In this document: one piece after another, positions 17,880-28,445 of the stretch
Numbering within the stretch: the stretch's first letter is position 1
How the letters are laid out: each line of letters begins with the position of its first letter
NCBI GenBank assembly: GCA_025655455.1
Contig: JAHXIV010000015.1
Coordinates: 1-64,000 of the forward strand
Source of the DNA: a gamma proteobacterium symbiont of Taylorina sp.
GTDB lineage: Bacteria; Pseudomonadota; Gammaproteobacteria; GRL18
Direction: 5' to 3'
DNA length: 64,000 nucleotides
Position numbers and translations under genes: made by a program
Notes under the pieces: model-generated
Database searches by the model: none
Told to the model about the DNA's origin: nothing
The model's input: only the letters and a program-made list of their open reading frames with translations

Positions 17880-17928
17880 TTAAAGTATCCTGTTATGTTA
17901 AGTTCTTTCAATGTTATATGGTGCCCAA

Positions 17929-18660
17929 ATGTCAGTATTTAAAGGTTTTAGTCAGGATGTAATACATTTTTTACAGAAAATTAAGCATAATAATAATAAA
18001 TTATGGTTTGACCAGCATTATGATTTTTACCAAAGAGAAATCTTAGAGGTCTCCAGAGATCTGGTTGAGGCTCTGGGAGAATCATTATACGATATTGCTC
18101 CCGGGATTAATGTTGTTCCAAAAGTTAATGGTTCCATTTATCGCTTTTCCAGAGATGCACGGTTTAGTAAAGATAAAACACCCTATAAAACACATTTATC
18201 CTATTTATTCTGGCAGGGAGCACTAAAACGAACCCGCTGCCCGGGATTTTATCTGGCTATTCGCCCGCAATATATTCAAATTGGAGTGGGTATTAATCAT
18301 TTTACCCCTGAGTATCTCACTGCCTGGAGAGAACAATGTGCCCGTCCTGAAAAAGAAAAGAAACTAAGGAAAATTATTAATCAATTGGCTAAATCCGGTG
18401 TGTTATTCCAGGGTGAGCAGTTAAAGCGGATGCCCCGGGGATTTTCTGAAACACTTTTAAATCAGGAATTAATCCGTTATAAGGGTTTTAAGTGTTACTT
18501 TCAACTCCCCTTGCCGGAAGATGTTTATAGTGAAAATCTGGTGTGCTATTGCTTACATTATTACCAGCAATTATTACCTCTATTTGAATGGATGGTGATG
18601 ATTTTAAGTCAATTTTCTATACAGGAAGCAGATTATTCAAAAGCTTTATATATTGAATAA
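17929..18660 (+). CDS. DUF2461 domain protein
   Basis: The 243-residue protein matches the DUF2461 (TIGR02453) family. Features are FSQDVIHFLQKIKHNNNKLW near the start, then the typical YRFSRDARFSKDKTPYKTHL and FYLAIRPQYIQIGVG. The function of the family is unknown. The ATG at 17929 is preferred because family members start just before the F-x-x-F motif; an in-frame ATG 18 bases upstream is possible and neither has a strong ribosome binding site. It is cytoplasmic, with no signal peptide. Confidence 0.88.
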   Translation: MSVFKGFSQDVIHFLQKIKHNNNKLWFDQHYDFYQREILEVSRDLVEALGESLYDIAPGINVVPKVNGSIYRFSRDARFSKDKTPYKTHLSYLFWQGALKRTRCPGFYLAIRPQYIQIGVGINHFTPEYLTAWREQCARPEKEKKLRKIINQLAKSGVLFQGEQLKRMPRGFSETLLNQELIRYKGFKCYFQLPLPEDVYSENLVCYCLHYYQQLLPLFEWMVMILSQFSIQEADYSKALYIE

Positions 18661-18672
18661 ATGAGGAACTAA

Positions 18673-18795
18673 TATGTCACAAATTATGGTTTTTATGACA
18701 GCAATAGAGAGCTGGTTGAGGAAATATGGGATGAACTCAGGATAATGAGAGAAAGCGGTGCATTAAAAACAATATCTGAAAAATACTGGAATTGA
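18673..18795 (+). pseudogene. 3' remnant of an amino-acid-type ABC solute-binding protein gene
   Basis: A 40-codon open stretch without a start codon ends in DELRIMRESGALKTISEKYWN. This is the usual C-terminal helix of SBP_bac_3 periplasmic binding proteins (pattern G-x-L-x-x-I-x-x-K-Y/W). It is directly preceded by a stop, so only the tail of the gene remains. An intact-looking terminator follows at 18813. Confidence 0.45.
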
Positions 18796-18812
18796 GGTTC
18801 TTCAAATTAATG

Positions 18813-18837
18813 CGTACTTTTATAAGTACGTATTTTT
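18813..18837 (+). terminator. Rho-independent terminator
   Basis: CGTACTT pairs with AAGTACG across a TTAT loop, followed by TATTTTTG. It probably served the solute-binding protein gene whose remnant lies just upstream. Confidence 0.65.
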
Positions 18838-18918
18838 GTGATGCACCGGAATTGATTCTTAATTAAAACGTAACCGCTGGGATAAAGGTTTCCAAGGAAT
18901 AAATCTCTTATAATCAAT

Positions 18919-21864
18919 ATGAAATATAAACATAAACTTTTTATTAACTTTGTATTATTTATTAGTTTTGTTGAATTGCTGGCAACTTCATTTAATGCCT
19001 ATATTTCTTATCAGGATCGACTGACATTTCTCTCTGAACGTGCCGAAATTTTAGTAGATAGTCAGGCTACTGCTCTAAAAACACCGCTTTGGAACTATGA
19101 TAAACAGACTATCAATAACATTCTCGAAAGTTTATTAAGCGTTCCCAGTTTCATTCAATCAGAGGTATCTCATCTTAATAATACTGAAGAAGATCCAATC
19201 AGGCTTAAAAGAAAGACAAACAATACTGCACATATTCTGGTTCATGCTGATATTCTCTCTCCCAGAGATAATAGTACTATTATCGGGAAGCTGTCATTAA
19301 GCTTCTCTTCTATCCGTCTGGATCAGTATATAGTACAGCGCTTTATGGATGATTTTATCGTTATTTTTATACTGCTTTGTTTAAATGTTCTGCTGGTTTA
19401 TTTTGTGCTCAAATGGGCAATCAAGCCGATTGAAGAATTATCTGATACACTGCATCGTCTCTCAGAACAGGATTTTCAAATAGAAATTCCTTTATTGGAA
19501 CGGGATGATGAACTTGGTGATATTGCACGAGCGGCTAATATTTTCAAAAACAATGGTGTTGAACTCAATACTATTCAGGATTCAATACAACAAAAGGTTT
19601 ATGATCAAACCAAAGCTCTGGCTCGGGAGAAGAAAAAAGCTGAACGAGAGAATCGCATTAAAAGTAAATTTCTTGCTAATATGAGCCATGAAATTCGTAC
19701 GCCGCTTAACTCTATTCTTGGCTATGGTCAACTGGCAAAAAGCTCAGCAGAAAATGAAAAACAAAAAGATTATCTGGATCATATCTATAATTCCGCTCTC
19801 TCTTTATTAGGGATCGTTAATGATATTTTAGATTTTTCTAAAATCAAGGCTAATAAGCTGGATATTGAGAAAACAGAATTTAATTTAAAAGTTATCACTA
19901 ATCAGATTCTGGAACAGCTTATTGGCAAGAGCGGTCAAAGTAAGTTCGAACTATTGGGCATGATTCCAGAGACAATCCCTTCGGTTCTATTAGGTGATCC
20001 GCTTAGACTGACTCAGGTGTTAAATAATTTATTAACCAATGCCATCAAGTTTACTAAAGAAGGTGAAGTGGTCTTGTTAGTTGAATCAATCTATCAGGAT
20101 AAAGAAAAAGTACGTCTGAGTTTTACTATTCGGGATACAGGCATTGGCATTGAACATTCAAAAATAAATAAATTATTTAAAGCCTTTGAGCAGGCGGATA
20201 TTTCTACAACCAGAGAATATGGTGGAACAGGCCTGGGGCTGTCTATTAGCCATCAACTGGTAAAATTGATGGGAGGGGAAATTCATGTTGAAAGTCAATT
20301 GGGACAGGGTTCAACATTTTCATTTATATTACCCTTTGAAATTGCTGAAACAAACTTTTTAGGGGAGATAAGAAATACCCGTGTGTTATCTCGTTTAAAA
20401 ATTTTGATTCTCAGTAAAAACAAGCAGGCGGGCTTTATTTATAAAGAATATCTGAGAGAACTCTCTATCCAGAGTGATTGCCTTTATTCTGCCGAAGATG
20501 CCATTAAACAATTCAAGCAGAACTCGCCGTCAAAACCTGTATATGACTATGTGTTTATCAACGATTTTTTTTGGCAAGAGGATATTTTTGAGCTTGTTAA
20601 ACAAATCCGTTCTGCTGTACAGATAAAAAATTTAAAAATTATTTTAATTACTTCTCCTCATAATTATAAGCAAACTCAGGGACTGGTGATAAAAAATAAT
20701 ATTCAGCTGGATTACATCTTACTCAAGCCGGTTAATACAGAAAAACTCCTCAGTAGCTTGCAAGTTATGCCAGATGAATTGTCTCAGACTGCACAAACAG
20801 AGGATAAACACTGGAAGCCTACAGCTGAACAAATAGAAAAAATTTCAGGTGCTGAAATACTCCTGGTTGAGGATATTGATATCAACCGGGCACTGGCCTG
20901 TGAAATTCTGCATGGCTGGGGAGTAAAAGTGAGTACGGCCGATAATGGTATAGAAGCGCTGAGCTGTATAAATAAATCCCAATATGATCTGGTCTTAATG
21001 GATATTCAAATGCCGGAAATGGATGGCTTTGAAGCAACACAGATTATCCGCGAAGAACTGCAGTTGAGTAAACTGCCAATCATTGCCATGACAGCTCTGG
21101 CCATGATTGGTGATAAAGATAAACTACTCGCCTCCGGTATGAATGATTATATCAGCAAACCAATTAACATAAGACAATTGTTTTATACCTTAATTAAGTG
21201 GATAGATACCAGGCAGGCTGTCGGCATAGAAAGTCCTCATGTTGAAGTTATTGCAGATACTCCTGAACAGATGGATATGGTATTACCTGAATTTAGCTCT
21301 ATTGATACACATAAAGGTCTCAGCAATACTATTGGAAACAGCATACTCTATAGAGATCTATTATTAAAATTTAAAGAACGACTGGATAATGAAGTACCCA
21401 GACTTCTGTCAAATATTGAGAGGGAAAATTTTGAGCCTGTTAAGCAAATACTACATAATATAAAAGGTATTTCAGGTAATCTGGGTGCTTCTAAACTGGC
21501 TGAAATGGCTGTGTTATTGGAAGGACGTACCACAGAACACTTGCTTGAAACTGAATTAGATCTATTTGTACAGGAATGCCGTTTTGTCAGTGGAGAACTT
21601 TCAGCAATTGAACCCCCGGCTCTGCATGAGAAAACGAACAAAAAGATAGATATTATTCAGATTACAGAATTAATTGAAAATATAAATAAACTGATAGCAA
21701 AAAATAGTTTTAAGATTGATGATACAATACCGCTGTTACATAAAGCATTAAACGGGCATTGTCAGGCAGTATTTGATTTATTAAATGAAGCGATTGAACA
21801 ATATGATTTTAATCATGCAAAAATTATAATGAAACAGTTGCTATCCTGTATCAATAAAGATTAA
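18919..21864 (+). CDS. Hybrid sensor histidine kinase (HAMP-HisKA-HATPase-REC-REC-Hpt)
   Basis: The 981-residue inner-membrane kinase has two transmembrane helices (about 7-30 and 145-168) around a periplasmic sensor of about 115 residues, and a HAMP linker to about 215. HisKA has the phospho-His near 257 ([18 protein letters not shown]). The HATPase carries N, G1 ([11 protein letters not shown]) and G2 (GGTGLGLSI) boxes. A first receiver (about 490-600) looks degenerate: its acceptor position reads N in DYVFIND. A second, canonical receiver has [14 protein letters not shown] (Asp near 695). A C-terminal Hpt domain has [14 protein letters not shown]. The LuxR-type regulator 46 bases downstream is its likely target. 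Confidence 0.93.
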   Translation: MKYKHKLFINFVLFISFVELLATSFNAYISYQDRLTFLSERAEILVDSQATALKTPLWNYDKQTINNILESLLSVPSFIQSEVSHLNNTEEDPIRLKRKTNNTAHILVHADILSPRDNSTIIGKLSLSFSSIRLDQYIVQRFMDDFIVIFILLCLNVLLVYFVLKWAIKPIEELSDTLHRLSEQDFQIEIPLLERDDELGDIARAANIFKNNGVELNTIQDSIQQKVYDQTKALAREKKKAERENRIKSKFLANMSHEIRTPLNSILGYGQLAKSSAENEKQKDYLDHIYNSALSLLGIVNDILDFSKIKANKLDIEKTEFNLKVITNQILEQLIGKSGQSKFELLGMIPETIPSVLLGDPLRLTQVLNNLLTNAIKFTKEGEVVLLVESIYQDKEKVRLSFTIRDTGIGIEHSKINKLFKAFEQADISTTREYGGTGLGLSISHQLVKLMGGEIHVESQLGQGSTFSFILPFEIAETNFLGEIRNTRVLSRLKILILSKNKQAGFIYKEYLRELSIQSDCLYSAEDAIKQFKQNSPSKPVYDYVFINDFFWQEDIFELVKQIRSAVQIKNLKIILITSPHNYKQTQGLVIKNNIQLDYILLKPVNTEKLLSSLQVMPDELSQTAQTEDKHWKPTAEQIEKISGAEILLVEDIDINRALACEILHGWGVKVSTADNGIEALSCINKSQYDLVLMDIQMPEMDGFEATQIIREELQLSKLPIIAMTALAMIGDKDKLLASGMNDYISKPINIRQLFYTLIKWIDTRQAVGIESPHVEVIADTPEQMDMVLPEFSSIDTHKGLSNTIGNSILYRDLLLKFKERLDNEVPRLLSNIERENFEPVKQILHNIKGISGNLGASKLAEMAVLLEGRTTEHLLETELDLFVQECRFVSGELSAIEPPALHEKTNKKIDIIQITELIENINKLIAKNSFKIDDTIPLLHKALNGHCQAVFDLLNEAIEQYDFNHAKIIMKQLLSCINKD

Positions 21865-21910
21865 GAAAAATGCTACTCATTGTTATTAAAGGTGTGGGTA
21901 ATATATCCCT

Positions 21911-22951
21911 ATGGAAAAAATAACTAAAAATAAACTGCTGCTTGTGGATGATGAACCAATTAATATACGTCAAATTGGTCATTTACTTGAATCTGATTAC
22001 GACATTGTTGTGGCAACCAGCGGTCAGCAGGCAATAGATATTGCTAGTATAGAACCACAGCCTGATCTTATTTTACTGGATGTTTTGATGCCGGAAATGG
22101 ATGGCTATGAGGTTTGTCAGCACCTTAAAGGACAAGCTAAAACCCTTCATATTCCCATTATTTTTCTCACTGCCAATCATAAAGAAGAAGATGAATCCAG
22201 AGGGCTGGAACTGGGTGCTGTTGATTATATTATTAAACCCTTTCGTCCGCTGGTTGATTTAAAACGAATAAAAACACATATTAATCTGCATAAAGATAAA
22301 AAATATCTGTTAAAACAATTTGTTGATACGCTGCCCTTTGCCACTTTTGTGGTGGGAGACGATCTCTCTATAAAGTCATATAATCATTTATCACAACAAC
22401 TTTTGGATGAAGCACATAGTGATTTTTCTCTGGTTAAAAATAAACTGATTTATGCCCGGCAAGCTTCTCTGCTTCCAGACTTAATTGAAAATTTGCATCA
22501 CCTGGATGATACAGCTTCACTTAATAATGCAGATAATATTCGCATACTTAAAAGTCCGCGACAAAGTTACCGTATTTTTGTCACACCGTTAAGTGAACAA
22601 ATTAATTGCCAGGCCAATAATCAAGACATTCATCAAGACAAGCATCAGGAACAAGATGAAGAAGATCTTTCTAATAATGCTGTGCGTCAATATGTTATTT
22701 ATATTAATAAATATAATGATTTTCTTCACATAGAGACGCAATTAAAAGAAATCTATGATTTGACTACAGCAGAGGCTAGTCTGGCCAATGGTGTTGTTAA
22801 TGGACTAACATTAGAAGAGATTGCTGGACAGGGTGACTTAAAATATAGTACATTGAAAAGTTATTTAAAAATTATTTTTCAAAAAACCGGAACCAGGAAA
22901 CAACATGAGCTGGTTTCCGCTATTTTGAGAAATTTTACCTGCACATTATGA
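21911..22951 (+). CDS. Two-component response regulator with LuxR-type DNA-binding domain
   Basis: The 346-residue protein starts with a canonical receiver (acidic pair Asp13-Asp14, phospho-acceptor Asp57 in LILLDVLMPEMDGYEV, Lys in DYIIKPFRP). A PAS-like middle region (FVDTLPFATFVVGDDLSIKS) and a Gln/Asp/His-rich linker (about 235-258) follow. It ends in a LuxR-type HTH (YDLTTAEASLANGVVNGLTL, then KYSTLKSYLKIIFQKTG). It is encoded 46 bases after the hybrid kinase and is likely phosphorylated through that kinase's Hpt domain. The outer-membrane protein gene downstream could be a target, which is a guess. Confidence 0.9.
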   Translation: MEKITKNKLLLVDDEPINIRQIGHLLESDYDIVVATSGQQAIDIASIEPQPDLILLDVLMPEMDGYEVCQHLKGQAKTLHIPIIFLTANHKEEDESRGLELGAVDYIIKPFRPLVDLKRIKTHINLHKDKKYLLKQFVDTLPFATFVVGDDLSIKSYNHLSQQLLDEAHSDFSLVKNKLIYARQASLLPDLIENLHHLDDTASLNNADNIRILKSPRQSYRIFVTPLSEQINCQANNQDIHQDKHQEQDEEDLSNNAVRQYVIYINKYNDFLHIETQLKEIYDLTTAEASLANGVVNGLTLEEIAGQGDLKYSTLKSYLKIIFQKTGTRKQHELVSAILRNFTCTL

Positions 22952-23000
22952 TTTTTCAGGATTATAATTGCTTTTTTATTAATGAATATGAAAAAAAATA

Positions 23001-23780
23001 ATGCAACTTTATAAACTTGTTATTATAGCTATGCTGTTGATGCCGTTAAACTCTTATGCTCAAGATGTGAGTTTTATTCCTAGAACATGGCTGGGAATCT
23101 CAGACTATCAATTTATACAAGCCCCGCGTAAAGGAGCATTAGCTGACGGCAGCGACTTTCCCGAGGTTAAATTTGAGGCCACATTTCTAATGGCTGGAAT
23201 TGGACTCACCAGTATTTATGATCGTTATTATATTGATTTTTCATATCAGGATTCTTCTAATGAAAAAGACAGTTTTTCCAGTGCAGATTTTTATGAAGAA
23301 TTTAACGGTGAACGCAAAGACTTTTCAGCCGCTCTGGGAATGAAAGTACTGGATAATCAGGCTAATGTATACATTGGCTATAAAAAAGGCAAAACCTCCG
23401 GAAAGGGTGATTTAGGCACGGATTTAAGTTTTAAAGAAAGTGGTTTCTTTATTGGCGCAAGCTATGGCTGGATCATTGCAGATACGGGCTTTTTGGCTAT
23501 TAATGCTGCCTATGCTGATCTGGATGGTCATTTAAAAGAAGTGCCGGGATCCGTTTATCCCCCGGGGTTGAATATGGATGCAGATAGTAATACCGCAGGA
23601 CTGAGTTATGGTCTGTCATGGACGGGTATTATTTCAAAGCAATGGGGATACTCGATTGCATTGGATGTCAATGATTATAAATTTGATGATTTAACCGATA
23701 ACTCTAGCAATATCCCTCTACCTGATAATATTGAAGAAATTTTATATACAGCAAAAATCTCAATATCACATCGTTTTTAA
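23001..23780 (+). CDS. Outer-membrane beta-barrel protein of unknown function
   Basis: The 259-residue protein has a signal peptide (MQLYKLVIIAMLLMPLNSYA). The mature chain alternates short polar turns with amphipathic aromatic strands (YDRYYIDFSYQDSS, NVYIGYKKGKTSG, GFFIGASYGWI, TAGLSYGLSWTG) and ends in HRF, the classical C-terminal Phe for BAM recognition. About 10 to 12 strands would fit. It follows the LuxR-type regulator by 49 bases in the same direction. The substrate or role is unknown. Confidence 0.8.
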   Translation: MQLYKLVIIAMLLMPLNSYAQDVSFIPRTWLGISDYQFIQAPRKGALADGSDFPEVKFEATFLMAGIGLTSIYDRYYIDFSYQDSSNEKDSFSSADFYEEFNGERKDFSAALGMKVLDNQANVYIGYKKGKTSGKGDLGTDLSFKESGFFIGASYGWIIADTGFLAINAAYADLDGHLKEVPGSVYPPGLNMDADSNTAGLSYGLSWTGIISKQWGYSIALDVNDYKFDDLTDNSSNIPLPDNIEEILYTAKISISHRF

Positions 23781-23817
23781 AACTTTCTCATAGATTTCCA
23801 TAGAAATATTAGGGATA

Positions 23818-23839
23818 ACCCCCATATGGGGGTATTTTC
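23818..23839 (+). terminator. GC-rich hairpin downstream of the barrel gene
   Basis: ACCCCC pairs with GGGGGT across an ATAT loop, followed by ATTTTCT. The T run is short, so it may be a weak terminator. Confidence 0.5.
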
Positions 23840-24008
23840 TAATCATTATACTCATTAAAATACACTACATATTAGAAAATAGTAATATTCGAACTATTGA
23901 TACTTTCCTCGGAGTTCAGGATAGTCGTTTAAAAATATTATTATCACCTTTAATCAGTAGAATAAATAATGGGACAACATGATTTAATAGTCATCGTTGT
24001 AGAAAATA

Positions 24009-24779
24009 ATGAAAATTATCTTAACAATTTATATTCTAACGAGCTTACTTTTTTCATCAGGCATTGTACTTGGCCAGAATAGATTAGAAGGCATGTTAAA
24101 GCTGGATAAAGATGGTATTAAAGTTTTTGTATATGAGAAAACTGACTCGGATATTTCAGCTTTTAGAGCGGTGACTTATATCAAGTCAACACTTGATAGT
24201 ATCCTGGCAGTGATGTTTGATAACAAATCCTGTACAGAATGGATTCATGCCTGTGATGAATCCATTGTGCTTGAAGATGTGAGCTTTAATGAACGTTATC
24301 ATTATCAAATTTGTGATATCCCTTTTCCTTTTAAAGATCGTGACTTTATTTTTCATTCAATTATGAGACAGAATCCGGTCACTAAGGCTGTTGATATTAC
24401 CATCTCTTCAGAACCTAATTATTGCAATGATAAACAAAGTGAAGAATGTTTGAAGGTCAAGCAGTCTGATCTGGTCAGAGTCAGCAAGTCTCTTGGAGTG
24501 TATAGATTAGAACCTGATGGTGAAGGTACAAAAGTGACGTGGATACAGCACACAGATCCCAGCGGACAATTACCCAGTTGGATTGTCAATCAATTTATTA
24601 AAGATACTCCCTATTTAACACTGAAAAAACTTGCAGATAAAGTAAAAGAAGACAAGTATCATTATGCTAAACTGGTTTATGATCTTGACGGTATTGCAAT
24701 TGCCCTTAATTCACCCACTCAGCAACAAATCAATACATTAAAAACAAGAGAAAATCTTGTTATTTATCCCAGCTTTTAG
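24009..24779 (+). CDS. Exported START-domain lipid-binding-like protein
   Basis: The 256-residue protein carries a signal peptide (KIILTIYILTSLLFSSGIVLG) and a START-like domain over most of its length. Family cues are AFRAVTYIKSTLDSILAVMF, CTEWIHACDESIVLE, the IPFPFKDRDFIFHS stretch and the DPSGQLPSWIVNQFIKDTPY helix that caps the ligand cavity. Bacterial START proteins probably bind lipids or other hydrophobic ligands in the periplasm. It is transcribed alone. Paired cysteines in the mature part may form disulfides, consistent with export. Confidence 0.82.
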   Translation: MKIILTIYILTSLLFSSGIVLGQNRLEGMLKLDKDGIKVFVYEKTDSDISAFRAVTYIKSTLDSILAVMFDNKSCTEWIHACDESIVLEDVSFNERYHYQICDIPFPFKDRDFIFHSIMRQNPVTKAVDITISSEPNYCNDKQSEECLKVKQSDLVRVSKSLGVYRLEPDGEGTKVTWIQHTDPSGQLPSWIVNQFIKDTPYLTLKKLADKVKEDKYHYAKLVYDLDGIAIALNSPTQQQINTLKTRENLVIYPSF

Positions 24780-24810
24780 GGATTCTTAGAAATTTATTCC
24801 TTAGAAAACG

Positions 24811-24950
24811 ATTGCACAGAGTACTGCTTCGCCTGTCTGGAGACGCTTCAAGGGTATCCATGCCCCATCCCCCTAGTGAAATATATCCTCGACAACTGCT
24901 CCTGCATTGTTCTACTTACGTGCATCCATGCACTAAATATTTCTACATAC
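24811..24950. repeat. Small palindrome-rich repeat element
   Basis: This non-coding spacer between convergent genes holds several nested palindromes, most clearly GTGCAT-CC-ATGCAC (24920-24933), and a GGGTATCCATGCCCC motif. The same ATCCATG-centred layout occurs in the element at 9822-9930. I read both as members of one dispersed repeat family. Confidence 0.4.
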
Positions 24951-24962
24951 TCAGCTTATGGC

Positions 24963-27900
24963 TTATAACGGATCAGCCCCCAGGGTGCCTTCCAGATCTT
25001 TTAGATAGCTTGTATCTGAAACCTGTTCTAGTTTCTTTTTAGCAATCTTAAGCTGTTTGGAAATTTTTAAACGTCGGGCTTCATCAGAATGGCTTTCAAG
25101 ATCAAGGAAGTTAGAAAGATAGTCAATATGACGTTCCCATAAAGTGATATCCCGCTGCTGTTTAACTTCCAGACGATTTTTGTACCAGTCTGATTTGAGC
25201 AAGGCTTTACGGGTAAACAAGGCACGAATTTCAGGATGATGCACATCCTTACCTTCGTATTCACCATAGGCCATAATTGTTATCAGAGCTTTAAGCGGAG
25301 GACAGGCCTGTTCAATAGATCCATCATTAATATAGTTCTGCGCTACTTTTTCCTGAGCCTCAACAATGTTATTAATTCCATCTACAAAATCAGCCATATT
25401 CTGGGTTTCAGGGCGTAATATTCTGTCATCAAATACAGCAGAAGGATTATCAAAAATCTTACCAAAAAATCCATGTACAAAAAGATTGGTGATACGATAA
25501 CCTAAACGACTGGCCAGAACCATTTTTCCTTCATGTTCAAAATCTTCCAGTTTTTCTAATTGTCCTTTGCTAACAAGGTAGTCAGGGCGTCTTTTTTCTG
25601 GTTTGAGTTGTGCCCAAATTTCAGGAATAATTAAACTGATGTCATGATTGACTTTGATATGCGGCCCTACATAGCCTGCAGCACTACTGAAACCGGAATA
25701 ATCGGTCAGTATATAGGAAACCAGAGCATTATTAATGTCTGCTGTGGGAAACAGAGCATTAAAGGGTCCCTTGGTTAGTGCGCCTTCTGAACCTGCTCCG
25801 GTGGTGGAAGGGGATTTTCCTGTCAGGCTACAGATAAACTCCATAAATAGCTCAGGTAGTTCCTGATAATGTATGGGATTATAAACTGCTAATGAACGAA
25901 TACCGGCTTTTTTATCGGGTGGATTATTTCTGCGTCCGGTTAGAACTGAATCTACCGGAAAACAAATGGGTTCAGACAGCGGCGCACGACGGTGCATACG
26001 AGCCCCCATGACTGATACATATTTTTTCAATGGATTGGATAAGTCGGTGCGTAATTGCAAATAGCGTGGATTTTTACTCGGAGCACCATTGACCATTAAA
26101 GGATGAGCAGATGAAACGGCAGTTTTTCCCTGTTCCAGACTATCTAATAGAAAACGACGCATAGGCGAGGTGTATTTATCAAACTCGACCTGATCTTCAC
26201 TCAAGTCACTGAGATCTTCTGGTGTTAGTGGTTGATAATTGGCTACAAAATTATCCGGCAAAGCCATTTCTAATTCTGTTTGTTTATCAAAGCCCTTGAT
26301 AATGGCATCATCAGGACGCTGGAATAGACGGTATTCACAATTTTTAACCAGCTTAACGCATTCATGCTTATTATTTTCAGGTAGATTCACCAGTCTTCTC
26401 GCCGGAATGACGACAGAAGCGGTAATATCATCTTCCATTTGAACTTTCTCAGTGACGACATAATCCTGACGCATTTTATAAATCCGCCAGGCTTCACCAT
26501 CATCAAATCCAACCCGCAGGTAAGACATGATCAATTGTCTGTCCTGATATTTTAATTCATGACCCTGTACACCATCAATGAGATCAACACTAAAATACTT
26601 TTTCCAGTCATTGCCCCAGGACGGGCGATAGAAACGTTTAATCAGAAAGGCTAATGCTTTGATGGAGCCTGAAATAGTTTCCAGCCATTCATTATATTCA
26701 ACTGTAAATTTCTCATCCGAAGGGGTGAGCATTTTAATCATAGAACCCAGACTTCTATTTTCACTCAGCGGTGAACGAGGTGCTTCGCCGGTATAATCCG
26801 GAGCAAATTTAACTTTATATCGATTGGAATAATCATAGGAAAAAATTTCATCAATTTTTTCCATTGATTTTTCAAGATTATTAACAAACAAGGGGCCATA
26901 GATAATGGCATCATCAATAGCCTTGGATATTTCAGATTTGCCACCGCCGGAGACTGTGCTGGGCTTATGACAGAAGGTGCCTTCTGCATCCGTACCAACA
27001 ATACGCCAGGAAGGGGCTTTAAGGTGTTTTTCCATAGCGATTTTGTAACCGCTGGGATGCATATAAATATTGCCGGGTTTTAATTTAATAGTTTGAGCTT
27101 TACCTTTTATATGCCAACTGATGGTTTGCTCATTGAGATCCATGCGTAATTTTTCTGCAGGCACATAGATAACTTCAGGGAAATTTTTATCGATTGCATG
27201 GCCTTCTTCCTGGAGTTCCATGATATCGCCATATTTTTTTAACACCTCAGTAAATTTATAATCCATGTTTTTGGTACGGGTATCTTTACCAAATTCTTCA
27301 CCATGATTATGGCGTGGGAAGGCCAGTGCTCCACCAGCATGTTCTTCTTCTGCCAGACCAAATAAATTAGCTGAATAACTGATTTGAGTTTTGACTTCTT
27401 TTTTACAATAACCAAAATAGTTATCAGCAACAATCGTGACAATGACGCCTTTTTTATCTCGTGCAGTGAGTTTAAAGGGCTGTCCGTTATTATAGAGATC
27501 GTCCTTATGCTTCCAGCACATCTCATCTGCTTTCTGACGATCAGTGGCATTATCAAACGAGGGTAAGCCCATATCTTTTTTCTTCATTCTCACCAGATGT
27601 GGTGCCAGAATGACACAGCCTGTATGCCCGACCCAGTGTTGAATATCCAGACCGGCATCATTTTCAGACAGGCTGGGATTGCCGGCATTACCAAAAATAC
27701 TTTCTACAAAATCCAGGTTACTGGTGAGTGTACCCGGAGCAATAAAACGTATTTCCATTGATTTCTCAGCTTCAGCTTTATCCGCATTTTTATCCGGTAT
27801 TTCCGGACAGATGGTGGGACGTAGCAAAATTGAGACAAAGCTGGAAGCCTTGCTTTTCTGTTTTGATGTAAATGGGAGAAGAAGTAATTCCTTGGGTGGA

Positions 27901-28445
27901 TTTAGTGCTTCGTGTAATAAATTGGCATAGGCAATTTTGGGCACTGCCTTTTTATCCCAGGGAATGGGTAAACCACCTTCTGCGATATGGAATGAACCGG
28001 CTGTAGTACGTCTATCACGCGATGTATTATGTAAAACCCCCTGACTGACCCGGTAGCTTTTAACAAATTCTGATTCAAAATAGTTGCCGTCAACAGGTAA
28101 AGATAATTCACGTGACACACCATGCTGATCTAATATGAGTGTGTCTGAAGGTAAAACAGGTCTGTTATCACTGCCGCTGTCTTCCAGATAGACATCCAGA
28201 AAGTCCTGAATACGTTGGTCAGCAGGGCAGAGATGCTGTGATAATAAGCGTGACTTTTCACGATAGCTTTGTAATAGATCATCTGCAATAGAAAAGAAAT
28301 CATTGTCGCAATCAACAGATTTGCAGGCAGGAAGTCCTGAAGAGTGCAGCTTCAGGTTAATATAGAGTTGTATGCGTTTTCTTTCCTCTGCTGCTTCAAG
28401 TTGGTTACTGCTGGTTTGTAAGCCTAATGATTTAGTTAAGTCCAT
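24963..28445 (-). CDS. Probable PPi-dependent phosphoenolpyruvate carboxykinase
   Basis: The 1160-residue cytoplasmic protein has no signal peptide or membrane helix. Its size and several blocks (HWVGHTGCVILAPHLVRMKK, HAGGALAFPRHNHGEEFG, FCHKPSTVSGGGKSEISK) agree with what I remember of PPi-type PEP carboxykinase, the large enzyme first described from Propionibacterium and Entamoeba. That enzyme interconverts PEP, CO2 and phosphate with oxaloacetate and pyrophosphate. The STVSGGGKSE loop would be the phosphate-binding element. It stands alone with its own upstream region. The assignment rests on recall of a divergent family and should be treated as probable; the alternative is an unnamed conserved giant protein. 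Confidence 0.58.
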   Translation of the reverse strand: MDLTKSLGLQTSSNQLEAAEERKRIQLYINLKLHSSGLPACKSVDCDNDFFSIADDLLQSYREKSRLLSQHLCPADQRIQDFLDVYLEDSGSDNRPVLPSDTLILDQHGVSRELSLPVDGNYFESEFVKSYRVSQGVLHNTSRDRRTTAGSFHIAEGGLPIPWDKKAVPKIAYANLLHEALNPPKELLLLPFTSKQKSKASSFVSILLRPTICPEIPDKNADKAEAEKSMEIRFIAPGTLTSNLDFVESIFGNAGNPSLSENDAGLDIQHWVGHTGCVILAPHLVRMKKKDMGLPSFDNATDRQKADEMCWKHKDDLYNNGQPFKLTARDKKGVIVTIVADNYFGYCKKEVKTQISYSANLFGLAEEEHAGGALAFPRHNHGEEFGKDTRTKNMDYKFTEVLKKYGDIMELQEEGHAIDKNFPEVIYVPAEKLRMDLNEQTISWHIKGKAQTIKLKPGNIYMHPSGYKIAMEKHLKAPSWRIVGTDAEGTFCHKPSTVSGGGKSEISKAIDDAIIYGPLFVNNLEKSMEKIDEIFSYDYSNRYKVKFAPDYTGEAPRSPLSENRSLGSMIKMLTPSDEKFTVEYNEWLETISGSIKALAFLIKRFYRPSWGNDWKKYFSVDLIDGVQGHELKYQDRQLIMSYLRVGFDDGEAWRIYKMRQDYVVTEKVQMEDDITASVVIPARRLVNLPENNKHECVKLVKNCEYRLFQRPDDAIIKGFDKQTELEMALPDNFVANYQPLTPEDLSDLSEDQVEFDKYTSPMRRFLLDSLEQGKTAVSSAHPLMVNGAPSKNPRYLQLRTDLSNPLKKYVSVMGARMHRRAPLSEPICFPVDSVLTGRRNNPPDKKAGIRSLAVYNPIHYQELPELFMEFICSLTGKSPSTTGAGSEGALTKGPFNALFPTADINNALVSYILTDYSGFSSAAGYVGPHIKVNHDISLIIPEIWAQLKPEKRRPDYLVSKGQLEKLEDFEHEGKMVLASRLGYRITNLFVHGFFGKIFDNPSAVFDDRILRPETQNMADFVDGINNIVEAQEKVAQNYINDGSIEQACPPLKALITIMAYGEYEGKDVHHPEIRALFTRKALLKSDWYKNRLEVKQQRDITLWERHIDYLSNFLDLESHSDEARRLKISKQLKIAKKKLEQVSDTSYLKDLEGTLGADPL

